64,000 nucleotides of DNA, taken from positions 2,852,001-2,916,000 of the forward strand of contig NZ_PGES01000001.1 in assembly GCF_002797895.1 (NCBI RefSeq). Direction: 5' to 3'. The translations under genes and the position numbers were made by a program. The notes beneath the pieces are model-generated. The model was not told the origin of the DNA, searched no databases, and worked only from the letters and a program-made list of their open reading frames with translations. Numbering within the stretch: the first letter of the stretch is position 1; each line of letters opens with the position of its first letter. Positions 35,687 to 44,404 of this stretch are shown in pieces. The stretch is from Janthinobacterium sp. 67 (lineage in GTDB: Bacteria > Pseudomonadota > Gammaproteobacteria > Burkholderiales > Burkholderiaceae_D).

Positions 35687-37159
35687 CTAGTTCACCTTCG
35701 CGGCGGGCGCCGATGCCAGCTTGGCCAGCTCGCCATCCGGCTGCCAGCCGGCACCCAGGGAACGGGCCACGGCCACGGTGGCCAGCAGGCGCTGGGTCTT
35801 GATCTGCGCGGCGGCGCGGTCCGCCGCCAGCGAGCTGCGCTGCGCGTCCGTCACGTCCAGGTAGGTCGAGATGCCGCGCTCGTAGCGCGTGCGCGCCACC
35901 AGGTAGGCGCGCGCCGCCGCAGCCTGCGACAGCGCTTGCGCATCGCCCTGCAACTGGCGCTGCTCCACGTCGGACAGCGCATCTTCCACTTCACGCAAGG
36001 CCGTCAAGAGCTTCGTTTCATGGTTCGCCACGGCTTCCGCATAGCGCGCCTTGCTCAAATCCAGGTTGGCCTGGTTGCGGCCACCGTCAAAGATGGGCAG
36101 GGACAGGGCCAGCGGACCAAAGCTGAACTGGCGCGAACCGCCCTGCGCCAGGTCGCGCAGCTTTTCGGACGCGTAGCCGAAATTGCCCGTCAATTGCAGC
36201 GACGGGTAAAACGCGCCTTCGGCCACGCCCACTTGCGCGTTCGCCGCGCGCAGGCCCGCCACGCTGGACACGAGATCAGGACGGTGCGCCAGCAGGCTGG
36301 CCGGCAAGCCGACAGGGATGGCGGGCGGCAGCGGCAAGACGGACGGATCGGCGGCCACCGGCAATTGCAGCGCCGACGGCGGCTTGCCCGTCAGGGTGGC
36401 CAGGCTGTTTTCCAGCTGGTTGCGCTGGCGCTTGACTTCGTGCAGGTCAGCCTGCGCGTTCGACAGTTCCACTTTCGCGCGCGCCAGGTCCAGCTCATTC
36501 GTCAAGCCCGCGTTAAAGCGCGCCTCGACCAGGTCGGCCGATTCGCGGCGCGTGTCCAGCGCGCCGTTCAGGATCGCCATTTCCGCGTCCAGGCCGCGCA
36601 GCTGCCAGTAATTGCTGGCCACTTGCGACGACAGCATCAGCAGCACGCCGTCGCGGTCGGCCTGCGCCGCCAGCGCCTGAGAATCGGCCGCTTCGACCAT
36701 GCGCTTGACACGGCCCAGCAAGTCGACTTCATACGACAGCGTGCCGCCCACGGAAAAATTATTGCCGCTGATGGAGCGGTTGCCCAGGGCCAGGCCCTGC
36801 GAAGTGTTGGCCGACGTGCGCGAGTTCGAGATCCCCGTGCTGACGTTCACGCTCGGGCCCTGGTTGGCGCGCGCCGTGCCGCTTTGCGCCAGCGCCTGCA
36901 GCAAGCGCTCGCCGGCCGCCTTCACGCTCGGGTTGTCCAGCAGCGCGCTCTGCTCGAGGCGGTCCAGGGTGGCATCGCCGTAGATGCTCCACCATTCTTT
37001 GGGCAGTTGAGCGGCATCGGCCGCGGCCGCGCCATGGCGGAAGGTGTCCGCGCCGGCGACGTTGGCTGGCGCCTTGAAATCCTGGCCCACGGTGCCGCAG
37101 GCGGACAACGCCACGGCGAGGGAAGCGGCCAGCGCGATTTTCGTCAATACTGTTTGCAT
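35687..37159 (-). CDS. Outer-membrane efflux lipoprotein (NodT/TolC family)
   Basis: Outer-membrane channel of the tripartite pump encoded just upstream, 490 residues. The lipobox LSAC places the lipid-modified cysteine at 21. Two OEP repeats follow, with LVEARFNAGLTNELDLARAKVELSNAQADL in the first and TRYERGISTYLDVTDAQRSSLAADRAAAQ in the second. The ATG at 37157-37159 is at the signal peptide; the upstream extension has no family character. It starts 50 bases after emrB, as the last gene of the operon. Confidence 0.93.
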   Translation of the reverse strand: MQTVLTKIALAASLAVALSACGTVGQDFKAPANVAGADTFRHGAAAADAAQLPKEWWSIYGDATLDRLEQSALLDNPSVKAAGERLLQALAQSGTARANQGPSVNVSTGISNSRTSANTSQGLALGNRSISGNNFSVGGTLSYEVDLLGRVKRMVEAADSQALAAQADRDGVLLMLSSQVASNYWQLRGLDAEMAILNGALDTRRESADLVEARFNAGLTNELDLARAKVELSNAQADLHEVKRQRNQLENSLATLTGKPPSALQLPVAADPSVLPLPPAIPVGLPASLLAHRPDLVSSVAGLRAANAQVGVAEGAFYPSLQLTGNFGYASEKLRDLAQGGSRQFSFGPLALSLPIFDGGRNQANLDLSKARYAEAVANHETKLLTALREVEDALSDVEQRQLQGDAQALSQAAAARAYLVARTRYERGISTYLDVTDAQRSSLAADRAAAQIKTQRLLATVAVARSLGAGWQPDGELAKLASAPAAKVN

Positions 37160-37209
37160 GATGATTACCTTCTTGTTCTTGAGGTGCTGCACGTGCGGGC
37201 AGTGGGCGG

Positions 37210-38808
37210 TCAATGACCGCCGCCACCACCACCGGGAGCTTTGAGTTTGTCGGCCAGCCACAGGGGCACGATGCAGGCCAGCAGGATGGCGCCGACGAGG
37301 AAGAAGCCGTCGTTGTAGGCCATCACGTACGCTTCGCGGCGCACGATGCCGTCGATCGCCTGCAAGGCCTGGTTGCCGGCCGTGACGGCGTCATAGCCCT
37401 TGGCCATGAACGACGACGTCAGTTGGTCGATGCGCAGCTGCGTGGCGCTGGAATACGCATTGATCGCTTCGCCCAGGCGCTGCGAATGGAAATGCTCGCG
37501 GGTGCTCAGGGCCGTGGCCAGCAGGGCGATGCCGATGGAGCCGCCCAGGTTGCGCGTCATGTTGAACAGGCTCGAAGCGGACGCCATGTCTTTCGGCGCG
37601 ATGCCCTTCATGGCAAAGTTCGACAGCGTCAGCATGACGAAGGGCTGGCCCAGCGCGCGCACCACCTGCGACCACAGCAGCTGGTCGTAGCCGGTGGAGG
37701 CGTCCATGTAGGCATTCATCATGCACGAGCCGCCGAACAGCAACAGGCCGAACGAGCACAGGATGCGGTTGTCCACCACGGACGACAGCTTGGCGACGAA
37801 CGGCATGATGAACAGCTGCGGCAAGCCCACCCACATGATGACTTCACCGATCTGCATCGGCGAATAGCCGGCGATCTGGCCCAGGAACAAAGGCAGTAAA
37901 AAGGCCGAGCCGTACAGGCCCATGCCCGTCACGGCCGACAGCACGGTGGCAACGAGAAAATTGCGCTGGCCGTACAGGGCCAGATTGACGAACGGCTCGG
38001 CGCGCGTGGCGCTGGTGACGACCCAGCCCAGGATGCCCGTCAGGGCCAGCGCGGCGAACGCGATGATGAAACCCGAGTCGAACCAGTCCTTCGAGTTGCC
38101 CTCTTCCAGGAAGATGGTCAGGCAACCGAGGCCCAGGGCCATGAAGAAGATGCCCAGCCAGTCGGCTTTCCAGAACAATTTGAGCTGCATCGGCTCCTTG
38201 TCCAGGCCATAGATCATGCCGGCGATCAGCAGCACGCCCGGCACCCAGTTGATGTAGAAGATCGAGGGCCAGCCATACAGCTCGGAGAGATAACCGCCCA
38301 GGGTCGGACCCATGGCAGGCGCCAGGGTGGCCGTCAGGCCGAAGATGGCCATGCCGACGGCGCGCTTCGATGGCGGCAGCTTGAGCATCACCAGGGTGAA
38401 CGCCATCGGGATCAGGGCGCCGCCCGTGAATCCCTGCAGCATGCGGAAGACGATCATGCTTTCCAGGTTCCAGGCCGCCCCGCACAGGGTGGAGAACAGC
38501 AGGAAGAAGGAGGTGGTGCCTATCATGTAGGCTCGCAGACCGAACACGCGCGCCAGCAGCGCCGTGAGGGGAATGACGATAATTTCCGCCACCAGGTAGG
38601 CCGTGGAAATCCACGAACCCTCTTCCTGGGTGGCCGACAGCGAGCCAAGGATATCCTTGAGCGATGAATTGGTGATCTGGATGTCGAGCACCGCCATGAA
38701 GGCGCCCAGCATGCCGGCGGCGACCGCCAGCCAGGTGCGCCCGGAGACTTTCTCGTCGATCACGGGAAACGCTGGCGGCTTCGCCAGCGTGGTGGAGGGG
38801 CTGCTCAT
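37210..38808 (-). CDS. emrB: EmrB-type multidrug exporter (DHA2 MFS)
   Basis: Inner-membrane drug:H+ antiporter of 532 residues with fourteen hydrophobic segments. The motif MAVLDIQITNSSLKDILGSL in TM1 and the antiporter motif C region GPTLGGYLSELYGWPSIFYIN are typical of DHA2/EmrB. The C-terminus ends in a Gly-His run. It starts six bases after emrA stops and precedes the outer-membrane channel gene. Confidence 0.94.
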   Translation of the reverse strand: MSSPSTTLAKPPAFPVIDEKVSGRTWLAVAAGMLGAFMAVLDIQITNSSLKDILGSLSATQEEGSWISTAYLVAEIIVIPLTALLARVFGLRAYMIGTTSFFLLFSTLCGAAWNLESMIVFRMLQGFTGGALIPMAFTLVMLKLPPSKRAVGMAIFGLTATLAPAMGPTLGGYLSELYGWPSIFYINWVPGVLLIAGMIYGLDKEPMQLKLFWKADWLGIFFMALGLGCLTIFLEEGNSKDWFDSGFIIAFAALALTGILGWVVTSATRAEPFVNLALYGQRNFLVATVLSAVTGMGLYGSAFLLPLFLGQIAGYSPMQIGEVIMWVGLPQLFIMPFVAKLSSVVDNRILCSFGLLLFGGSCMMNAYMDASTGYDQLLWSQVVRALGQPFVMLTLSNFAMKGIAPKDMASASSLFNMTRNLGGSIGIALLATALSTREHFHSQRLGEAINAYSSATQLRIDQLTSSFMAKGYDAVTAGNQALQAIDGIVRREAYVMAYNDGFFLVGAILLACIVPLWLADKLKAPGGGGGGH

Positions 38809-38814
38809 GGAAGC

Positions 38815-40014
38815 TTAGCGCGTGGTGGACTGGGCGACGGGAGCGGCGGCGTGGCGCGCGGCCTTGTCCTGGGCCGCATTGGGCTGATTCACTTCCACTT
38901 CGGCGATCACCGACATGCCCGGCACCAGACGGCCATTCATGGCCTTGATGTCTTCCGGCTGGAAGACGATTTTCACCGGCACGCGCTGGACGATCTTGGT
39001 GAAATTGCCGGTGGCGTTATCGGCCGGCAGCAGGGCGAATTGCGCGCCCGAGGCGGGAGCGAAGCTGTCCACGGTGCCCACCAGTTTCTTGCCCGGCATG
39101 GCGTCGACGGTCACGTGCACGCTCTGGCCGCGGTGCAGGTCGGCCAATTGGGTTTCCTTGAAGTTGGCGGTGACCCAGACGTTGTCCTGCACGATGGCCG
39201 TCAATTGCTGGCCAGGCTGCACGCGCATGCCCGTTTCCACGTTGCGCTTGCCGATGCGGCCGGCGACGGGCGCCAGGATGCGGTTGTATTGCAGCTGTTG
39301 TTCCGCGTCCTTCAATTGCACGCGCAGCACGGCCACTTGTGCCTTGGCCACGTCGCGCGCAGCTTGCGCCGCACCGATCTGTGCCTTGGCGGCCGAAGCG
39401 CTGTCGCGGCGGGCGGCCAGGTCGGCCACGGCGCTCGAACGGGCCGCGTTGGCCGCGTCCAGTTCCGCTTTCGACACGGCTTTCATCTGGCTCGTGTACA
39501 GCTGGCCGAAACGCTCGGCGTCCTGTTTTGCGCGCAGCAATTGCGCGTCCGCTTGCGCCACTTGCGCCTGGGCGGCACTCGCTTGCGCCTGCACCTGCGC
39601 GATCTGCGCGTCCGCTTGCAGCACTTGCTGCTCGGCGCTGGCGATTTGCGCGGCGATCTGCTCGGTTTTCACGCGCTGGTCGAACGGGTCGAGTTCGGCG
39701 ATCACGTCGCCCTCTTTCACGATCTGGTTGTCGTCGATGAAGACCTTGGTGACGACGCCGGAAATGCGCGCCGAGACGGGATGCACGTGGCCAGCCACGT
39801 AGGCGTTTTCCGTTTCCACGAAATAGTGGCTGCGGTACCACATGCGTGCGCCGGCGCCCAGCGCCACGAGGACGATCAGGCCGGCGATGATTTTCACGCG
39901 GTTGTTAGGGGGTGCGGAGCTGGCGGAAGCGGCGGGCGCGGAAGGGGCGGCCGGGGCCGCGGGTGGGACGGCGCTCAGCACTTTGTGCTCTGCTTGGCCT
40001 GGCTGGTTGGACAT
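38815..40014 (-). CDS. emrA: EmrA-type membrane fusion protein (HlyD family)
   Basis: Periplasmic adaptor of 399 residues. After an Ala/Pro-rich cytoplasmic start, one membrane segment lies at about 46-64 (VKIIAGLIVLVALGAGARMW). Then the lipoyl-like half motif, a long coiled coil rich in Ala/Gln (about 115-225) and the beta-barrel region follow. The coiled coil docks to the outer-membrane channel. The ATG at 40012-40014 is used. First gene of emrA-emrB-oep, with a divergent TetR gene and dyads between. Confidence 0.93.
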   Translation of the reverse strand: MSNQPGQAEHKVLSAVPPAAPAAPSAPAASASSAPPNNRVKIIAGLIVLVALGAGARMWYRSHYFVETENAYVAGHVHPVSARISGVVTKVFIDDNQIVKEGDVIAELDPFDQRVKTEQIAAQIASAEQQVLQADAQIAQVQAQASAAQAQVAQADAQLLRAKQDAERFGQLYTSQMKAVSKAELDAANAARSSAVADLAARRDSASAAKAQIGAAQAARDVAKAQVAVLRVQLKDAEQQLQYNRILAPVAGRIGKRNVETGMRVQPGQQLTAIVQDNVWVTANFKETQLADLHRGQSVHVTVDAMPGKKLVGTVDSFAPASGAQFALLPADNATGNFTKIVQRVPVKIVFQPEDIKAMNGRLVPGMSVIAEVEVNQPNAAQDKAARHAAAPVAQSTTR

Positions 40015-40026
40015 ACTCGCTCCGGA

Positions 40027-40099
40027 AATGAAATGATATAGGTTCATTATTGGGCAAAGAAAAGCCAAAGTCAAGAAATGAAACGATTGCATTTCATTT
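40027..40099. promoter_or_regulatory. Two dyads in the emrA / TetR intergenic region
   Basis: Dyad 1 is AAATGAAA (40076-40083) with TTTCATTT (40092-40099), perfect eight-base arms and an eight-base spacer. Dyad 2 is AATGAA (40027-40032) with TTCATT (40043-40048). Both share the ATGAA half-site and lie between the divergent starts at 40014 and 40159. They are good candidates for binding by the adjacent TetR-family protein. Confidence 0.65.
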
Positions 40100-40158
40100 T
40101 AATTTGCACTACAGTGTGAGCCATCACTTACCTTCCCACTTGTAAAGAGACCCAGACC

Positions 40159-40875
40159 ATGTCCGATCCCGGCCTCCGCGACACCTTGCCTACCAATACA
40201 GAATCCGACGACGCGCAGGAGCTTTCCTGCTGCGGCAAGCCAGCCGGCCGGCCGCGCGCGGCCGACATGGAAGCGCGCATGGACAACCTGCTGCACACGG
40301 CCGGCTGCCTGTTTCTGGAAAAAGGATATGGAAAGGTGAGCCTGGAGATGATCGCCCGCGAAGCCCACGTGGCCGTGCGCACGATTTACGTGAAATTTGG
40401 CGGCAAGTCCGGCTTGTTCAACGCCGTGGTGGAATTGCGCCGCGCCGCCTATTTTTCAACCATGCCGGCGCTGGAAACGGATATGCGGCCCCTGCCCACC
40501 ATCCTGGGCGAATTCGGCCTGCTGTTCGTGCAACTGGTCACCATGCCGGCAGCCATCCGCCTCAATCGCATGGTCGTGGCCGAAGCGGCCACGCACCCGG
40601 AACTGGCGGAAACGTTTTACAAAGTGGGACCGGGACAGACGCGCGAAATGCTGACCAAATTCTTCAGCCGCCCCGATATCGCGCCCCTGTTCCGCGCGGA
40701 ACTGACGCCGGCTACGCTGTCGCTGCACCTGCTCAATTGCCTGCTGGGCGACCAGATGTCGCGCCTGCTGTTTCCACCGCCGGCACAACCGGACGTGGCG
40801 CAATTGCGTGCCAAGGTGGCCGTCAGTCTCGACCTGTTCCTGCACGGCACCTTGCGCCAGCCGCTGGCGGCCTGA
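40159..40875 (+). CDS. TetR-family regulator of the efflux operon
   Basis: Repressor of 238 residues. The helix-turn-helix lies at about 35-85 (AGCLFLEKGYGKVSLEMIAREAHVAVRTIYVKFGGKSGLF), followed by a ligand-binding helical domain typical of AcrR/TetR members. It is divergent from emrA, and symmetric ATGAA sites lie between them, so it most likely represses the pump and itself. The first 20 residues are extra and polar, with paired cysteines (CCGK). Confidence 0.93.
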   Translation: MSDPGLRDTLPTNTESDDAQELSCCGKPAGRPRAADMEARMDNLLHTAGCLFLEKGYGKVSLEMIAREAHVAVRTIYVKFGGKSGLFNAVVELRRAAYFSTMPALETDMRPLPTILGEFGLLFVQLVTMPAAIRLNRMVVAEAATHPELAETFYKVGPGQTREMLTKFFSRPDIAPLFRAELTPATLSLHLLNCLLGDQMSRLLFPPPAQPDVAQLRAKVAVSLDLFLHGTLRQPLAA

Positions 40876-40883
40876 CGCGCGGC

Positions 40884-42053
40884 TCAGCCGGGGCGGCTGC
40901 AGTCTTCCGGCGCCGCCACGTCGGCAGGTGCATCGTTCAAGCCCAGCGCACGCAGGAAAGGCTGGGCTGCCGACGCGCCATCGACGGTGAGTGAAGACTC
41001 GCTTCCATCGTAGCGGTCCGGGCCATAGCGCATCAGGTCGAACGAGGTTTCAAAGCGCTGCGCCAGGAAATACGTGCGGAAGTAATCGAAGGAAAACGCC
41101 ACCTGGCTATCTTCCCGCAGCAGCAAGCCATGCGCATACAGCGGCGCCAGCCAATCCCCGGCCGCCATGTTCCAGCCCTTCACGCCGCAATAGTCGCTGG
41201 CAAAGCGCTCCAGCTCCGCCTCGTTGAGGAAGACGGTCTTCGCTTCGAACATCACGAACGCCAGCTCGATGAGGAATTCGCGCGCATCGCCAGCCACGCC
41301 GGCGTTCACGCGCTGCTGCGCACCCGCCTTGCCCAGCAAGCCGTCGAGGTAGGCACGCTCGCCCGCCAGCTGCGGCAGCAGGGTGGCAAACACATACTCG
41401 GCATCCATCTGCCCCGTTTCCTGGCCATTCGGCGTGTACAGTACCGACAGGGCGAAGTTCCTGCTTACGTCATCGAATTCGCGCAGGGACACCGTCCACT
41501 GCGTGCCTGCCCTGCCGCCATCAGCCTCGCCCGTGCCGAACTCGAGCACGGAAAACGCCGCCATCTGGCCATTCGCACCGTACAGGCTGCCGGGATTGCT
41601 CTTGTACAAAATGCCCAGCGACTTCATCAGTGAACTGGCATCGCCCGTGTGCTGGTGGCCATGGAACACGGCGTGGATATTCTTGTAGTGCGCGCGCTGC
41701 TCGGCGCTGGCGTGCTCGTCGGCGGAGAAAAAGCTGAAGCCGGCACTGCCCAGCGCCGCAGCGGCGACACCCTGCGCGCGGCTGCCCGGCACCAGGTAGA
41801 AACGCGCGCCAGGCAGGCTGGCCGCCTGCAGCAAGGGGCGCAGGAAGTATTCGTAGACGTACACGGGCGTCGTGCCGGCACAGGCGTCGGGCGCCACCAG
41901 CTGGCCCGTGAAGAAAATCGCATCGATCCTCTTGCCCGTGGCCAGGATAGCGGCCACGTCCTGGTACAAGGCGTGCAGCATCACGGCCTGTTCTTGTTCG
42001 TCGGCCCGGCGCAAACGGACATCGGCGATATGAAGGGCGGTAAATTTTTTCAT
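40884..42053 (-). CDS. Calcineurin-like phosphoesterase-fold protein with degraded active site
   Basis: Product of 389 residues. Residues 1-170 follow the metallophosphoesterase plan but several metal ligands are changed: the D-x-H box reads LHIADVRLR (Asp11 kept, His replaced by Arg13), the GD box reads FFTGQLV (Asp replaced by Gln51), GNHD reads PGSRA (90-93), while GHQH (132-135) remains. Residues 255-335, with AHGLLLREDSQVAFSFDYFRTYFLAQRF, resemble the C-terminal end of MPE-NTPase (STAND-like) proteins. The NTPase that should lie between is absent. No partner gene is visible; the TetR gene is convergent. Function unknown and perhaps not catalytic. Confidence 0.6.
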   Translation of the reverse strand: MKKFTALHIADVRLRRADEQEQAVMLHALYQDVAAILATGKRIDAIFFTGQLVAPDACAGTTPVYVYEYFLRPLLQAASLPGARFYLVPGSRAQGVAAAALGSAGFSFFSADEHASAEQRAHYKNIHAVFHGHQHTGDASSLMKSLGILYKSNPGSLYGANGQMAAFSVLEFGTGEADGGRAGTQWTVSLREFDDVSRNFALSVLYTPNGQETGQMDAEYVFATLLPQLAGERAYLDGLLGKAGAQQRVNAGVAGDAREFLIELAFVMFEAKTVFLNEAELERFASDYCGVKGWNMAAGDWLAPLYAHGLLLREDSQVAFSFDYFRTYFLAQRFETSFDLMRYGPDRYDGSESSLTVDGASAAQPFLRALGLNDAPADVAAPEDCSRPG

Positions 42054-42261
42054 CGTTGCAAAGCTCTCTCAGTACAGCGGAATTTGACCGTATCCCACGC
42101 TGGCAACATTCCTGGAAAAATCACACGCTTCCGTTGAAGCAAAAGCAAAACATGATTACAGGCCTCCATTCTGCCACTTTTTCCATACGGCAATACTCAC
42201 GAATTTTCACATGGGGCGGATCCGCCACGTTTTACCATGCTTCAGGTCAAGGGAAATAAAA

Positions 42262-42286
42262 AAAACCGGGAACATGTCCCGGTTTT
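42262..42286. terminator. Intrinsic terminator next to the lpdA relic
   Basis: Stem AAAACCGGGA / TCCCGGTTTT (42262-42271, 42277-42286) with loop ACATG; A and T runs on both sides make it usable in both directions. It stands after the relic in the same position that the 42557 terminator has after intact lpdA. Confidence 0.8.
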
Positions 42287-42306
42287 TTGTACTGAAAGTT
42301 AACGTT

Positions 42307-42522
42307 TCATCAGCGCTTGCGCGGTGGCGGCAAGTCCGTGCACACGCCTTCGTACACTTCGGCGCGCTTTTGCCAACCTGCCGATCGATTCGCCCGGGGC
42401 CGGATGCGGATGGATGGTCTTGCCGATGCCGGTGCCGTCGCAGCCCATTTCGATGGCCAGCGCGATTTCGCCGCTTCATCGTTCACCTGTCGCCCGCGTG
42501 CGTGCCGACGATGATGTCGCCG
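42307..42522 (-). pseudogene. Decayed duplicate of the lpdA 3' end
   Basis: About 210 bases match the last part of lpdA (42605-42806), starting at the same stop-proximal sequence TCAGCGCTTGCGCGGTGGCG. It has small insertions (around 42363-42380 and 42472-42490) that break the frame, and no other part of lpdA. It is a relic of a duplicated or older E3 gene. Estimated identity by eye is 85-90% outside the indels. Confidence 0.88.
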
Positions 42523-42556
42523 GTGAGGTGTTTCATCGTAGTTGAATAATAAAAAA

Positions 42557-42581
42557 CCCCGCAATCGCTTGCGGGGTTTTT
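42557..42581 (-). terminator. Intrinsic terminator of the pdh operon
   Basis: Stem CCCCGCAA / TTGCGGGG (42557-42564, 42569-42576) with A and T runs on the two sides. It follows lpdA by about 25 bases. Confidence 0.88.
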
Positions 42582-42606
42582 AGTGTTACGGCACAGCGCT
42601 ACGACA

Positions 42607-44394
42607 TCAGCGCTTGCGCGGTGGCGGCAAGTCCGTGCACACGCCTTCGTACACTTCGGCGGCCATACCGATCGATTCGCCCAGGGTCGGATGCGGATGG
42701 ATGGTCTTGCCGATGTCGGTGCCGTCGCAGCCCATTTCGATGGCCAGGGCGATTTCGCCGATCATGTCGCCCGCATGCGTGCCGACGATGGTGCCGCCGA
42801 TGATGCGGTGCGTCTCAGCGTCGAACAGCAGCTTGGTGAAGCCCTCGGCGCGACCGTTGGCCACGGCGCGGCCCGAAGCTGCCCAAGGGAAGTGGCCCTT
42901 CTCGACCTTGATGCCCTTGGCTTTCGCTTCGTCTTCCGTGATGCCGGCCCATGCCACTTCCGGATCCGTGTAGGCGACCGATGGAATCACCTTGACGTCG
43001 AAGTGCGACTTCTGGCCGGCGGCAGCTTCCGCCGCCACGTGGGCTTCATGCACGGCCTTGTGCGCCAGCATCGGCTGGCCCACCAGATCGCCGATGGCGA
43101 AGATGTTCGGCACGTTGGTGCGCATCTGGCTGTCGACGTTGATGAAGCCGCGATCCGTCACTTGCACGCCGGCCTTGTCGGCGGCCAGCTTCCTGCCATT
43201 CGGGCTGCGGCCCACGGCCACCAATACCAGGTCGTAGACTTGCGGCGCCGGGGCCGTGGCACCTGCTTCGGCAGCTTCAAACGTGACCTTGATGCCTTCC
43301 GGCAGCGCTTCCACCGCGACAGTCTTGGTCTTGGTCATGATGTTGTCGAAGCGCTTCTCGTTGAACTTCTGCCACACCTTGACGGCGTCGCGGTCCGCGC
43401 CCTGCATCAGGCCATCCATCATTTCGACCACGTCGATGCGCGCGCCGAACGTGGAATAGACGGTCGCCATTTCCAGGCCGATGATGCCGCCGCCGATGAC
43501 CAGCATGCGTTTCGGGATCTGGCGCAATTCCAGCGCGCCCGTCGAATCGACGATGCGCGGGTCTTCCGGCACGAAGGGCAGTTTCACCACGGACGAACCG
43601 GCCGCGATGATGGCTTGCTTGAACTGCACGATTTTTTTCGAGCCGTCGCCTGCCGTCACTTCGATGTGGTTCGCGGACAGGAACTGGCCCACGCCCGTGA
43701 CGACTTGCGTCTTGCGCGCCTTGGCCATGCCGGCCAGACCGCCCGTCATGTTCGAGATCACGCCTTCCTTGTACTTGCGTACCTGGTCGATGTCGATCGT
43801 CGGCTTGGCAAACGTCACGCCCGTGTTGGACATGTGCGCCGTTTCATCGATGACGGAAGCGACGTGCAGCAGCGCCTTCGACGGGATGCAGCCCACGTTC
43901 AGGCACACGCCGCCCAGGGTGGCGTAGCGCTCGACGATGACCGTCGACATGCCCAGGTCGGCCGCGCGGAACGCCGCCGAATAACCGCCAGGACCGCCGC
44001 CCAGCACCATCATGTCGACGTCGATGTCGACCTGGCCGCTGTAATTGCCGGCCGGGATGGCGGCAACGGCTGCAGCTGGTGCCGCCGCGGCAGGAGCCGG
44101 TGCCGCCGCAGGTGCAGCAGCGGCCGCCGGTGCGGCTGCGGGAGCGGCAGCGCCGTCAAGTGCTTCCACCACCAGCAGCGCGCTGCCTTCGGCGATCTTG
44201 TCGCCGACCTTGACCTTGACTTCCTTGACGACGCCGGCGTGGGTCGATGGAATCTCCATGCTGGCCTTGTCCGATTCGACCGTGACCAGGGACTGGTCCA
44301 CCTTGATGGTGTCGCCGACCTTGACCATCAGCTCGATGACTTCGACTTCCTTGAAGTCGCCGATATTCGGTACTTTTACCTCTACTGTGCTCAT
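42607..44394 (-). CDS. lpdA: Dihydrolipoamide dehydrogenase (E3) with N-terminal lipoyl domain
   Basis: FAD enzyme that reoxidises lipoyl groups of the pyruvate dehydrogenase complex, 595 residues. A lipoyl domain (1-80) carries the attachment Lys43 ([10 protein letters not shown]), then an Ala/Pro linker (81-115). The E3 core has GGGPGG at 131-136 and the redox disulfide Cys163/Cys168 (GGVCLNVGCIPSK). The catalytic His-Glu lies in HPHPTLGES near the end. The lipoyl extension on E3 is known in betaproteobacteria and Neisseria. The ATG at 44392-44394 is right at the domain start. Last gene of aceE-aceF-lpdA. Confidence 0.96.
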   Translation of the reverse strand: MSTVEVKVPNIGDFKEVEVIELMVKVGDTIKVDQSLVTVESDKASMEIPSTHAGVVKEVKVKVGDKIAEGSALLVVEALDGAAAPAAAPAAAAAPAAAPAPAAAAPAAAVAAIPAGNYSGQVDIDVDMMVLGGGPGGYSAAFRAADLGMSTVIVERYATLGGVCLNVGCIPSKALLHVASVIDETAHMSNTGVTFAKPTIDIDQVRKYKEGVISNMTGGLAGMAKARKTQVVTGVGQFLSANHIEVTAGDGSKKIVQFKQAIIAAGSSVVKLPFVPEDPRIVDSTGALELRQIPKRMLVIGGGIIGLEMATVYSTFGARIDVVEMMDGLMQGADRDAVKVWQKFNEKRFDNIMTKTKTVAVEALPEGIKVTFEAAEAGATAPAPQVYDLVLVAVGRSPNGRKLAADKAGVQVTDRGFINVDSQMRTNVPNIFAIGDLVGQPMLAHKAVHEAHVAAEAAAGQKSHFDVKVIPSVAYTDPEVAWAGITEDEAKAKGIKVEKGHFPWAASGRAVANGRAEGFTKLLFDAETHRIIGGTIVGTHAGDMIGEIALAIEMGCDGTDIGKTIHPHPTLGESIGMAAEVYEGVCTDLPPPRKR

Positions 44395-44404
44395 CAATCG
44401 CTCC

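Larger units (their letters stand above)
42054..42606. other. Gap with terminators and an lpdA relic
   Basis: No intact gene in these 553 bases. From left to right: an AT-richer leader of the phosphoesterase-like gene, a terminator at 42262-42286, the decayed lpdA 3' fragment (42307-42522) and the lpdA terminator (42557-42581). Confidence 0.8.

Noticed and set aside
42307..42522. The lpdA-like stretch as a small working gene
   Set aside because: Indels break the lpdA frame, it has no start or ribosome binding site, and only the end of the domain is present.
44045..44160. Apparent tandem repeats in lpdA and aceF (Ala/Pro stretches)
   Set aside because: These are flexible linkers between lipoyl and catalytic domains, normal for E2/E3 proteins, not a separate repeat element.
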